A stretch of DNA of 64,000 nt from Streptosporangium lutulentum (lineage in GTDB: Bacteria > Actinomycetota > Actinomycetes > Streptosporangiales > Streptosporangiaceae), in contig NZ_JAUSQU010000001.1 in the NCBI RefSeq assembly GCF_030811455.1, positions 7,998,001 through 8,062,000 of the forward strand, given 5' to 3'. Positions 1 to 7,204 of the stretch are shown one piece after another. Each line of letters begins with the position of its first letter. Position 1 is the first letter of the stretch. A program made the translations under genes and the position numbers. The notes beneath the pieces were generated by a model, which was not told the origin of the DNA, did not search any database, and saw only the letters and a program-made list of their open reading frames with translations.

Positions 1-101
1 GTGCAAAAAGTGAGATCGGCGCACAATGACGTTCCCGTCCCCTTCTCCGGATTAGCGACAGAGGCTAAGCACGGCAGTTCGTGGTTACTCTCCGTTGCGG
101 G

Positions 102-355
102 CTATGCAGGGACTCCGAGGATAGGCATCCCGAGATGGATGGGCTTGCCATCTTGGGTGCGGTTAATCCGGTCGAGGGTGGTGAGCTTGGCCTTGGCCGC
201 GTCGAGGCTGACCTGGAGGGCTTGGACTTCACCGAGCCAGTTGTTGGCGGTGGCCGCCTCGATGCGGTCGGCGAGATTATCGATGATCCCGACGAGATGG
301 CCTCGCCGACGGGGGTCGACTCGCAGCATCGGGCACCGAACACAGGCTTAACTTA
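102..355 (-). pseudogene. C-terminal fragment of a site-specific integrase
   Basis: The minus-strand frame is open for about 84 codons without a convincing start and reads ACVRCPMLRVDP, then IIDNLADRIEAA, NNWLGEVQALQVSLDAA and KLTTLDRI. From memory, this CxxC segment followed by two helices resembles the C-terminal end of actinobacterial tyrosine integrases. A stop lies just upstream of the open stretch at about 356 and no catalytic domain is present. I read it as a decayed tail, supporting past insertions at this locus. The family assignment rests on motif memory, not on a search. Confidence 0.5.
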
Positions 356-491
356 AATGATCTTGGTCAGTGTGCGATGAGGGACGGGGCTCGATCTGTT
401 GCGCTGAGCAGTTGAAGGGATCTCTTCGGTTCCCGCGGCTTCGGAGCGTCGAAGACTTTGTCACCCTTGTGTGCGGAGGGCGCCGATCGGG

Positions 492-1511
492 TCACCAGAT
501 CCCGAGTTCGTGTGCGAGATGGTCTGCCTCGCAGGCCCATTGGGCACAGAGTGAGAGCCCGGCGGCTCGGGCGGCGTAGCGGGCGTCTGCGTCGACGGTG
601 GTGTCGCCGCCGTAGTCGGTGTGCTGGTCGGCTGAAGCCCTTTCGAGGCTTCTGGCGGTGAGCCAGTCATATTTCACCGCGGAGGCGCAGATCCCGAGCC
701 TCACCAGGCGCTCGTCGCCGGCCCAGCCGGCCTCATTCAGGCCTTCGAGGTAGGCCCGGGTGGCCTGGCGATCGAGGTCGCCGAGCAGTTGGTGGGGGAT
801 GAGCAGGTCGAAGACGGAGTCGGGGATGAGGTTGCCGATGTCTTCGCCCAGGGCGCCGTCACCGACGAAGGCCCAGTCGAGCAACACCACTTCGCCGGTC
901 GGGCGTCGGATGATGTTGTTGGGCCAGGCGTCCAGGTGGCAGACGGTGCGGGGCAAGGTCTGCATGAGCGACAACAGGCGTTCCTGGTTGAGGTGCAAGT
1001 GGCGAAGCCCCTCGCGAAGCTCCGGCGGGAAGTGGTCTTTGATCAGTTGCTGGGACCACGCTCGGTCCTCTTCGAGGAGACGCCAGTCCGCAGGTCGGGA
1101 AGTGCTGTAGTCCCGGAGGAAACCTCGGCTGAGCCATGGGTATTCAGGAAGGTCTTTGCGTCCCTGGCTGCGACCGAGCGCCCGGGCGGTCTCAACGAGG
1201 TCTTGGACGGACAACTGTGACGAGTGGTGGCCTTGCACGTCCTCCAGCAGCAGTTCGATCTCCTCGTCGCTGACTTCCCGAATGTCGAGGACCGTCGGTG
1301 CGCCGAGGCCGAGCTGTCGGGGGAGGCCGGTGTCGTAGGCAAGTGCCTCTCGACGCCAGTAGTTCCAGTGTGCCGGGTCAGCTGAGGAGGCCCAGTGGCC
1401 AGGGGCGTCATCGCGGCGATGGGTGAGGACCTTATGGACGATGTTGCCGTCCCGCCAGATACCGCCGGTCACTCCGTTGAGTCGGTTGTGGGTCAGATGC
1501 TGGAGGGACAT
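492..1511 (-). CDS. Aminoglycoside phosphotransferase (APH) family kinase
   Basis: This 339-residue protein has the APH/choline-kinase fold signature. The catalytic loop reads HLDAWPNNI with H192, D194 and N198 (HxDxxxxN), and the metal-binding Asp is D212 in LLDWAFVGDGALGEDIGNL. Lys27 (HKVL) and Glu55 (RREALAY) are candidates for the ATP-binding Lys-Glu pair. APH-fold enzymes transfer phosphate from ATP to hydroxyls of aminoglycosides, macrolides, choline, homoserine or other small molecules; the substrate here cannot be told. It stands alone with more than 200 bases on either side and lies in the accessory region, so resistance or self-modification is possible but unproven. The ATG at 1511 is the natural start. 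Confidence 0.85.
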   Translation of the reverse strand: MSLQHLTHNRLNGVTGGIWRDGNIVHKVLTHRRDDAPGHWASSADPAHWNYWRREALAYDTGLPRQLGLGAPTVLDIREVSDEEIELLLEDVQGHHSSQLSVQDLVETARALGRSQGRKDLPEYPWLSRGFLRDYSTSRPADWRLLEEDRAWSQQLIKDHFPPELREGLRHLHLNQERLLSLMQTLPRTVCHLDAWPNNIIRRPTGEVVLLDWAFVGDGALGEDIGNLIPDSVFDLLIPHQLLGDLDRQATRAYLEGLNEAGWAGDERLVRLGICASAVKYDWLTARSLERASADQHTDYGGDTTVDADARYAARAAGLSLCAQWACEADHLAHELGIW

Positions 1512-1740
1512 TCAGTCATTCTAAAGGTCCTGTGGTTCCTCGCTCCGGGAGGAAAGCGGCGAACACGGCAAAACTCCGCGGAATCTCGCGGACCGTTGCG
1601 GAGCCTCGCGGAAATGTCGGTCTCTCCAGATAGTCTTACCGCAACAGACCGCACATTACGTTGCGGCACAGCAAGGGCTCCGATCCGACGTTGCGGGAAG
1701 AACCGGAGCCCCGCTGCCTACGGGCCTGGGAGGCGAACGC

Positions 1741-1860
1741 CTACCTGGGCCCGCTTGCGTTGACCCACCAGTCCACGACGATCAAGAGCGCTCGGATCGC
1801 GAGCGGTCCCCAGTCGTCGAGGGCCAGCTTCTTCTTACGGCGCCGCCTGTGAGCAGCCAT
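1741..1860 (-). CDS. Small basic amphipathic protein, 39 residues
   Basis: A short minus-strand gene starts at ATG 1860, eight bases after a strong AAGGAG ribosome site, and ends at TAG 1741. It begins MAAHRRRRKKKLALDDW, a cluster of seven consecutive basic residues, followed by a hydrophobic helix (PLAIRALLIVVDWWVN) with three Trp residues in all. The charge block followed by an amphipathic or membrane-seeking helix suggests a peptide that touches membrane or nucleic acid; the function is unknown. Strong Shine-Dalgarno spacing is the main reason to believe it. It is well separated from its neighbours. Confidence 0.5.
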   Translation of the reverse strand: MAAHRRRRKKKLALDDWGPLAIRALLIVVDWWVNASGPR

Positions 1861-2415
1861 GGGAGATCTCTCCTTACTGGGCCCCATCGTCCCGGGGGAT
1901 CAACCGAGGGGCCCGTCCGGTCGACCCCCGCGGGAGACCGACCGTTCATGACTGCCGCTTGGCGGCAGACAAAACGGTATCGTCGCGGGCCGACAAAAAA
2001 CCGCACCTTCGCCGACGAACCCGGAGATGTCGAAGAACGCCGAGCCGTGGGATGTAGCACGAAAGAAAGATCACCAAGCGGGTGACTGAACGTTAGTGTC
2101 GTTGGTTGTCGCTGTATGTCGTTGGCTGCGTTGCGGAGATCGGGTCCACAGGAAGAGCCCAGTTCTCCCCCCGTTCCCTGGACGCGCCATTGATGTGATG
2201 AAGATCACATCGAGAGTCGGAGTGCGGCTTGGACCACATCGCTGGGACGCCGCGGGAAAGGTGGTCTTTCGAATTGCGTCGCGCCAAGCGCCACGAGAGG
2301 GTCAGTGCGCGGGCGTTCGGCTCATCGTGCTCTGGGAGATGGCATTTCAGGAGCAGATGATCAGCGAGAGTGAAGGACGCGACGTTGTCGCCCGCGGCGC
2401 GTACTGTGCCCGCTC
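1861..2415. other. Gene-free stretch before the AlbA_2 gene
   Basis: No gene could be supported here. An open frame runs from 2096 into the next gene but lacks a ribosome site and protein-like composition. The region contains a perfect CRP-type palindrome (2192-2211, listed separately) and the probable promoter of the gene starting at 2416, whose -10/-35 boxes I could not place with confidence. Confidence 0.5.
2192..2211. promoter_or_regulatory. CRP/FNR-family type operator palindrome
   Basis: GATGTGA and TCACATC are perfect 7-base inverted arms separated by six bases, which contains the classical TGTGA-N6-TCACA site of CRP-type regulators. It lies about 205 bases upstream of the AlbA_2 gene in a gene-free stretch. 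Actinobacterial Crp proteins recognise this consensus. Whether it acts on the gene at 2416, on the minus-strand peptide at 1860, or by chance is not shown. Confidence 0.45.
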
Positions 2416-3753
2416 ATGAGTACATTTCGATCTCAGCGGCTGGAGAAGCTGCTGGGCACGCAGATCACCGCCGAATCCCTCACCTGGGAACATCTCGTCA
2501 CGCTCAAGGACGTCAAGGTCCGTGAAGCGGCCGACCTGGATTACAAGATCATGTACGGGGCCCAGCCGAGCGACCGCCACAAACCTGGCGGCGACGTCGC
2601 GGCAATGGCCAACACCCAGGGCGGGCTCATCATCATCGGCGCTGAGGAGGACAACGACGCGCAGCTCACCGACCTGCCCGGCGTTGCCTTATCCGATAAG
2701 GAGCACACTCGCCTGCTCAGCCTCATCGGCGACCACGTCCACCCGTACGCGGAGTTCGAGGTGATCCCCGTCCCCGATCCTGAGCGCGACGGCATCGGCT
2801 GCTACGTCATCGCCGTTCCCCGCAGCCCCCGGACACCGCACGGTGTCCTGATCAACGAGGGCTACCGGTGGCCACGACGTATCGGCCACAAGACCACCAA
2901 CATGTCCGAGCCGGAGCTCGCCACCAGGTACCGGGCACGGTTCGCCCTTGCCCACGATCAGCTGGGCCGCGTCGACGACATCGAGAGGGTCGCGCGAAAC
3001 CGGTGTGCTATTCGCTCGGGGGGCTGGGTGGTGGTGTCTTTCGTGCCGGACCTGCCCGGTGACATGGTCGTCAACTGGAACACCTTCACCGCCTTCAAGC
3101 AGGAGTTCGGCGACAAGGATCCGGTGCTGCTGTCGGGCGGCTTGAACGCCTGGGAGCACACCACCCCCGGTCCCCGCTGCCTGATACTGGACACCGGTGT
3201 CGATCTCGGGCACGACGACCAGGTGAAGATACGCACCGCCCAGTTGTACACCGATGGTGCCGGCGTGTTCGCCATGCACCTCGTCGACGCCAACAAGGAG
3301 GCCCGCCGCGCCAAACCAGAGGAGAACCTGCCCTGTCGTCTCGGTGAGCAGTCCCTCATGATCGCTGTGCTGTCCGGCGTCCGGTTTCTCGCCCGGTACG
3401 CGCGTGACTATGCCTACGCCGGGGGGGATGCGCTGATTCGTGTGAGGGTCGGAGACGCCGAGCCGGTGAGTATGGACCTCGGCACGATGGCGTCCGGGAT
3501 AACGACGCGGCTGGGGCGGTTCGTCCGGCTCGGGGCGACCGCGGAACGGGCCGCCCCGTTGGACGAACTCGCCGACGACACCCCTCAGTTGGTGGCCACC
3601 GCCGCGTACCTGGTTGGAGACATCATGCGCTCCTTCGGCCACCCCGATGTCCTGCACATCACCACCGACGGCCAGGTTGCCCCAGACCGGTGGGGCAAGA
3701 ACGCGGCCTTGATACGCTCCTGGGCCGAGACGGCGGGCATCGAGACGGTCTAG
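2416..3753 (+). CDS. Schlafen AlbA_2 domain protein
   Basis: This 445-residue protein begins with an AlbA_2 (Schlafen-type) domain: E37 and DYK (42-44), then DVAAMANTQGGLIIIGAEE (60-78), the conserved 'xDIxAFANtxGGxxxxGvxd' signature of the family, and a second strand-rich segment up to about residue 150. The remaining 290 residues are not assignable by eye and may be an effector or binding domain. AlbA_2 proteins are putative nucleic-acid-binding or nuclease-like proteins, often annotated as ATP-binding regulators and frequent in mobile elements and anti-phage loci. The gene is isolated, behind a CRP-like site. Start ATG 2416 is the first in frame. Confidence 0.75.
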   Translation: MSTFRSQRLEKLLGTQITAESLTWEHLVTLKDVKVREAADLDYKIMYGAQPSDRHKPGGDVAAMANTQGGLIIIGAEEDNDAQLTDLPGVALSDKEHTRLLSLIGDHVHPYAEFEVIPVPDPERDGIGCYVIAVPRSPRTPHGVLINEGYRWPRRIGHKTTNMSEPELATRYRARFALAHDQLGRVDDIERVARNRCAIRSGGWVVVSFVPDLPGDMVVNWNTFTAFKQEFGDKDPVLLSGGLNAWEHTTPGPRCLILDTGVDLGHDDQVKIRTAQLYTDGAGVFAMHLVDANKEARRAKPEENLPCRLGEQSLMIAVLSGVRFLARYARDYAYAGGDALIRVRVGDAEPVSMDLGTMASGITTRLGRFVRLGATAERAAPLDELADDTPQLVATAAYLVGDIMRSFGHPDVLHITTDGQVAPDRWGKNAALIRSWAETAGIETV

Positions 3754-3830
3754 ACCCGTGGTCAAGTGCGTTTAGGGGCTGGTGGCCATAGCCGTTAACG
3801 GCAAGCCGCCACCCCCGGTGGAGAGGGCTG

Positions 3831-4132
3831 ATGACTGAGGAGAGTGCGCCTGGCCTGTACGAGGCGCTGGCCACGATTGCCGCAGCGGCGCGAGCCGCCT
3901 ACGCAGACGGTTCCAACCTGCGGGTGCGCTCCTCGGGCATCGTGCACGCGGTCGTGATGACGCGCTGGCTAGGCGGGGAGCGGATGCCCGGCCTGGCCTG
4001 CATGGTCGGGGGAGCGGTTGGGATCCGGGCGCGGCGCATCCGGGCCGGGGCGCGGTCACCTGCCGACGCTGCCTGAAGCTGATCCGAGGCCCCCAGGAGA
4101 CCGGCAGCCAGCCGCGCCCTGATCGCTCCTGA
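3831..4132 (+). pseudogene. Small zinc-knuckle protein with a probable -1 frameshift
   Basis: The frame from ATG 3831 reads MTEESAPGLYEALATIAAAA, then HAVVMTRWLGGERMPGLACMVG, and then becomes Arg/Ala-rich and stops at 4076. If the frame is moved back one base at the G-run 4008-4012, the downstream sequence reads GSGWDPGAAHPGRGAVTC and then RRCLKLIRGP, ending at 4132. The restored product has an upstream Cys and a downstream CRRC, a plausible zinc site like those of small actinomycete element proteins. The likely cause is loss of one G from the run, though programmed slippage or a sequencing error is also possible. Function unknown. Confidence 0.45.
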
Positions 4133-4440
4133 CGCCAAGGAGGCGTGCGAGAGGGCGCTAGATCTTCACTTTCTCGAGCGGCCGGATCGCCGACCACGGC
4201 GGCGATCTGAGCGAAGGTCACCTTGTCCAACGGTGCGCCAAAAGATCGTCTTTAGGCGGCGCGGGCTGTACAGTATCGCGGCGTGGTGCTCCTTCGTGAA
4301 GTCAGTGAGTTTAGCATCTACCCTTCACCCGCTGGCTGGCGTAAATCCGCAAACGTGGTGATCATGAATCCAGCGTTACGAAACTGCCCAATGATAAGAG
4401 GTCTACGGTTCAGGTCGCTCTGACCTGCCCAAATAAAGAA
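4133..4440. other. Gene-free stretch between the frameshifted gene and the next promoter
   Basis: No open frame here has both a ribosome site and protein-like composition. Base composition falls toward the right end, where a promoter (4441-4469) is found. Nothing else recognisable was seen. Confidence 0.4.
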
Positions 4441-4469
4441 TTGCCGTAAGGCGGCAGCGATGTTATTAT
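4441..4469 (+). promoter_or_regulatory. Sigma-70 type promoter for the 4614-5419 unit
   Basis: TTGCCG (4441-4446) and TATTAT (4464-4469) are separated by 17 bases, close to the vegetative consensus. Transcription would begin near 4476, giving a leader of roughly 137 bases before the ATG at 4614. Confidence 0.5.
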
Positions 4470-4503
4470 CTCTCCCGTCGGGCATACATGTGCCCACTCA
4501 CCG

Positions 4504-4592
4504 AAGCCCTTGGATCCCTAACAGGATGCAGGGGCTTTTCGCGTTTCTGCCTCTGTCCGTCTGAAAGCGGCTCCGCCTCGCGGAGTCGCTTT
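4504..4592 (+). promoter_or_regulatory. Structured leader with two terminator-like hairpins
   Basis: Two stem-loops lie between the promoter and the start codon. The first pairs AAGCCC (4504-4509) with GGGCTT (4532-4537), with an inner ATCC/GGAT pairing, and continues into TTTT. The second pairs AAAGCGGCTCCGC (4564-4576) with GCGGAGTCGCTTT (4580-4592): 13 pairs including one G-T wobble, with a 3-base loop, followed by a T-rich run. Both look like intrinsic terminators, so transcription may be attenuated before the coding region. Alternatively one is the terminator of a short RNA starting near 4476. Confidence 0.5.
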
Positions 4593-4613
4593 CGTGTTTT
4601 CTGGGAGAAAGCC

Positions 4614-4925
4614 ATGTTCCCCCGTTCTTCATCGCTCACCGCGCTGCCCTGGCCGGTTCTGCTGATCGGTGCTTGGCTGGCGACCATCGCGGTAATCGCC
4701 CTTCTGGTGTACGCGATCGCCAAGGCGGCCATCAACAAAACCGACGCACGCGACCTGCCTACTGTTCTCCCCGTGCTCGCTCAGTTGCTCGGTGGTCTGG
4801 CGCGTCCGCTCAACCGCGCCCTCACCATGCCAGCTTCGGTCGTCTCCCCCGCCATGGTGCAGGAGGCCAGCCCGCAGGAGCAGACTGGCAGCCAAGGCAT
4901 CGACGCGATAGGGACAGGACAGTGA
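4614..4925 (+). CDS. Small single-pass membrane protein, 103 residues
   Basis: Starting at ATG 4614 behind a GGGAGAA ribosome site, the product begins MFPRSSSLTALPWPVLLIG and has one strong transmembrane helix (PVLLIGAWLATIAVIALLVY, residues about 14-33), followed by AKAAINKTDARDLPTVLPVL and a short polar tail. The DARDLPTVLPVL segment with a following amphipathic stretch is reminiscent of small element-borne proteins in actinomycetes. An upstream in-frame ATG at 4488 exists but lies within the hairpin leader and has no ribosome site. The stop overlaps the GTG of the next gene by four bases, so the two are probably coupled. Function unknown. Confidence 0.6.
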   Translation: MFPRSSSLTALPWPVLLIGAWLATIAVIALLVYAIAKAAINKTDARDLPTVLPVLAQLLGGLARPLNRALTMPASVVSPAMVQEASPQEQTGSQGIDAIGTGQ

Positions 4926-5419
4926 CCAGGCGACGTCGCACGATCAACGACCCCGTCTCCCGGCTTGCCCTGGACGAAGGACCGCTCCTAGCCTCCCTCT
5001 TGGAGACCCTTCCTCAACGCGAGCTTGATGCGGTCTGCATGGCCTTCGGCATCACCACAGACCCACCCATGAGCCTGCGGGAGATCGGAAGGCTGTACGG
5101 GGTCAGCAACAATGAGATCTGGCGAATCCTGAAAAAGGCTTTTGACACGTTGAGCCATCCATCCCGAAGCAGTGTGCTGCGAGTGATGGAAGAGGGTGAA
5201 GCGGTCGACATCATCGACGTCTGGCGTATGCCCAAGACCTCCGCTGTTGGGGTGACTGTCCCGCAGGCGACCGACATCATCTGGTGCTCTCACTGCCGCG
5301 AGCGCCGCTTCGCCTCCGCCAACCTTGCTTTCGGCGGCGGCCGCCCGCGCAAGTACTGCTCGAACCGGTGTCGGCAGGCGGCCTACCGAGCTCGCCGCAC
5401 TCGCGCGGACTCCCCATAA
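4922..5419 (+). CDS. HTH protein with sigma region-4-like fold and C-terminal zinc ribbon
   Basis: This 165-residue protein starts at GTG 4922, inside the GTGA overlap with the membrane protein. Residues about 17-75 resemble sigma-70 region 4: LLETLPQRELDAVCMAFG, then SLREIGRLYGVSNNEIWRIL (helix-turn-helix). The C-terminus has WCSHC and KYCSNRCRQAAYRARR, two Cys pairs suited to bind zinc, the second like the 'KYCSxxCRxxAYRxR' tails of actinomycete element proteins. It lacks sigma region 2, so it is likely a DNA-binding regulator rather than a full sigma factor. Pairing with a membrane protein hints at signal-linked control, but that is inference. Confidence 0.65.
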   Translation: MTRRRRTINDPVSRLALDEGPLLASLLETLPQRELDAVCMAFGITTDPPMSLREIGRLYGVSNNEIWRILKKAFDTLSHPSRSSVLRVMEEGEAVDIIDVWRMPKTSAVGVTVPQATDIIWCSHCRERRFASANLAFGGGRPRKYCSNRCRQAAYRARRTRADSP

Positions 5420-5427
5420 CTCGAGGG

Positions 5428-5457
5428 TTGACGAGCATCGGAACCGTGATCTTTGAT
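5428..5457 (+). promoter_or_regulatory. Possible promoter for the tyrosine recombinase
   Basis: TTGACG (5428-5433) and TTTGAT (5452-5457) are separated by 18 bases, just downstream of the preceding gene. If real, the CTCCCCGGATAA array falls inside the transcribed leader of the recombinase. The match to the -10 box is only fair. Confidence 0.3.
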
Positions 5458-5517
5458 CTACGGTCCGGTTGGACTTGCCACGCTCGACATCGTGGCGCGA
5501 CATCCTCCATCGCAATT

Positions 5518-5626
5518 CTCCCCGGATAAGTAAGATTATCCGGGGAGTCTCAGTAGGATCTCCCCGGATAACATCCAGCCGGGCCCGGAGCTAACGCCGG
5601 AAAAACTCCCCGGATAATAAGGGGAG
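5518..5626. repeat. CTCCCCGGATAA repeat array before the recombinase
   Basis: The 12-mer CTCCCCGGATAA occurs exactly at 5518-5529, 5560-5571 and 5606-5617, and its perfect reverse complement at 5536-5547. The first and the inverted copy form two 12-bp arms around a 6-base centre (5530-5535). The last copy is followed by GGGGAG (5621-5626), able to pair with its CTCCCC. The inverted arms with a short centre match the architecture of a tyrosine-recombinase core site, and the added direct copies resemble accessory binding sites. The same copies could form competing RNA hairpins just upstream of the start codon. Confidence 0.8.
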
Positions 5627-5637
5627 AGGTCCGGAGG

Positions 5638-6723
5638 GTGACCGCGAGTGCCGACACCAAGATCAACAACGGTGGCGAGGACACAACCGGCAACCAGGTT
5701 GACGAGCGGGGCGGCAATCAAGGTGGCGATCAGAACGGCGGCCCAGTCGACAACCGCATTGCCGATCGGCGAGGGATTAGCGCGGGCAACGTGGTGGCGA
5801 TCCGGCCTGGCCTCGACCCGGGATCGGTGACCGCCGCCGCGGAGGTGGCGTTGGCCGCGTTCGGCACGCATCTCGATCGGTGCGCGCTGGCGGCGAACAC
5901 GGTGACCGCCTACCGCCGCCAAGCGATCGCCTACCGCGACTGGCTACTCGCGCATGCGGCCGAGCACGCGGACGCGTTCGTCGACCTGGTCGGCGCCGAG
6001 GCCGCGATTACCGCCTGGCGCCGACACCTGCTCGCCGCGGGCGCGTCGCCGGCGACGGTGAATCAGGCCTTGGCGGCAGTGACGTTGCTGTATGAGCACG
6101 GGCCCGCGCTGCGCCTGGCGGTCAAACGCGCCCGGGTCCCCAAGCCTGGAGCTCCGGATGCGTTGTCGCGGGCGCAGGAGAACGCGGTGCGCCGCGCCGC
6201 CGACCGGCGCGGCCCCCGCGACTCAGCCCTCATCGCTCTGCTCCTCGGCGCCGGAGTCCGCGCCGAGGAATGCCAACGCCTGCGCGTCGGCGACATATCG
6301 ATCACCGCACGCAGCGGCACCGCCCGCCTGCACGGCAAAGGCGACGAGGTCCACACCGTCCCGCTGCCGGTCCCGGCCCGCGAACGCCTGACCGCCTGGC
6401 TGCTCGCGCGCGCCGAGTTGCTGGCCGCGCGGCCCGCCCTGGCGGACGCGGTCGGCGAAGGACCGTGGGCCGGCCAGCGCGGACGGCTGTCGGTCGACGG
6501 CGTCACCGACGTGGTCCGCGCAGTCGGCAAGGATGCCGGACTGCCAGGCCTGCGCCCGCACCGACTGCGCCACACCTACGCCACCCGGCTGCGCGAAGCC
6601 GACGCCGACCACGCCCAGATCCAAGCCCTCCTCGGACACGCCTCCATCGAGACCACCGCCCGCTACTTCCGCGCCTCGGCCACCGAGGTCGCCGACCTCG
6701 TCGACCGCGCCCTCGACTACTGA
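5638..6723 (+). CDS. Tyrosine recombinase / integrase (XerC-like)
   Basis: This 361-residue tyrosine recombinase carries the whole catalytic set: R208 (GAGVRAEEC), K234 (LHGKGDEVHTVPLP), H308 and R311 (HRLRHTYATR), H334 (LLGHASIETT) and the nucleophile Y343 (ARYF). Residues about 65-160 form the SAM-like core-binding domain (TVTAYRRQAIAYRDWLL). The first 50 residues are Gly/Asn/Asp-rich and probably disordered, unusual for the family. The GTG at 5638 follows CCGGAGG closely; no ATG start fits. It is directly preceded by a 12-bp repeat array and directly followed by an inverted-repeat-bounded segment. It may mobilise the region or resolve dimers. Confidence 0.9.
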   Translation: MTASADTKINNGGEDTTGNQVDERGGNQGGDQNGGPVDNRIADRRGISAGNVVAIRPGLDPGSVTAAAEVALAAFGTHLDRCALAANTVTAYRRQAIAYRDWLLAHAAEHADAFVDLVGAEAAITAWRRHLLAAGASPATVNQALAAVTLLYEHGPALRLAVKRARVPKPGAPDALSRAQENAVRRAADRRGPRDSALIALLLGAGVRAEECQRLRVGDISITARSGTARLHGKGDEVHTVPLPVPARERLTAWLLARAELLAARPALADAVGEGPWAGQRGRLSVDGVTDVVRAVGKDAGLPGLRPHRLRHTYATRLREADADHAQIQALLGHASIETTARYFRASATEVADLVDRALDY

Positions 6724-6727
6724 TCAT

Positions 6728-6964
6728 GGGGGCAGACAAGTAAGCCGGAAAGGGCTAATAGGGCTGGTCGGGCGGTGGAGGCGGAAGTTGAGGTTTCGGC
6801 AGTGGGTAGCTGTGCCCGGTATGGGGCCGGATTGGTTCCCACAGTGATCTCGCTGCGCTGACCTGGTCAGACACCCTGAGGGGCTGAGATCATTCCGGAC
6901 AGAGTTGATGTTTGTCCTACGTGCCCGCCGCCGTTGCCCCTTTCCGGCTTACTTGGTCTGCCCC
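6728..6964. repeat. Non-coding segment bounded by ~27-bp inverted repeats
   Basis: The left end (6728-6755) carries GGCAGACAAGTAAGCCGGAA followed by AGGGC. The right end (6937-6964) carries the reverse complement with a single extra base (CCGGCTTACTTGGTCTGCC, preceded by CCCCTTT). The roughly 237-base interval has no open frame with a ribosome site. The left repeat begins four bases after the recombinase stop codon. The shape fits a MITE-like element, the remains of an IS, or a pair of inverted recombination sites. No obvious flanking target duplication was seen. The next 240 bases (6965-7204) hold nothing recognisable. Confidence 0.75.
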
Positions 6965-7204
6965 TCACTGCCTTTCGCGAGCTCTGGGAGAAGACGCCAC
7001 CCAGCCGGAACCGTCAGAAACGATCTTATTCAACGGCCGGTGAGAATCGCGGTTGCTCGGGTCTTCCTCGCAGGCCGATGATGGCCGATTCGGCTGCTGC
7101 CGAGGAAGAGCCCGGAGTCCCAAGAAGGAGGAACCTCGAAGGTGCGTGGCATTGCACGCGCGACGTTCTGAAGGGACGGAGCTCGAAGGAGCGCGTGGAG
7201 GGGG

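Noticed and set aside
2096-2419. 107-residue plus-strand frame running into the AlbA_2 gene
   Set aside because: No ribosome site and it spans the CRP-like operator; composition not protein-like, although an ATGA overlap at its end is suggestive.
5518-5626. CRISPR array
   Set aside because: Repeats are 12 bases with irregular 20-45-base spacing and one inverted copy; no cas genes in the window.
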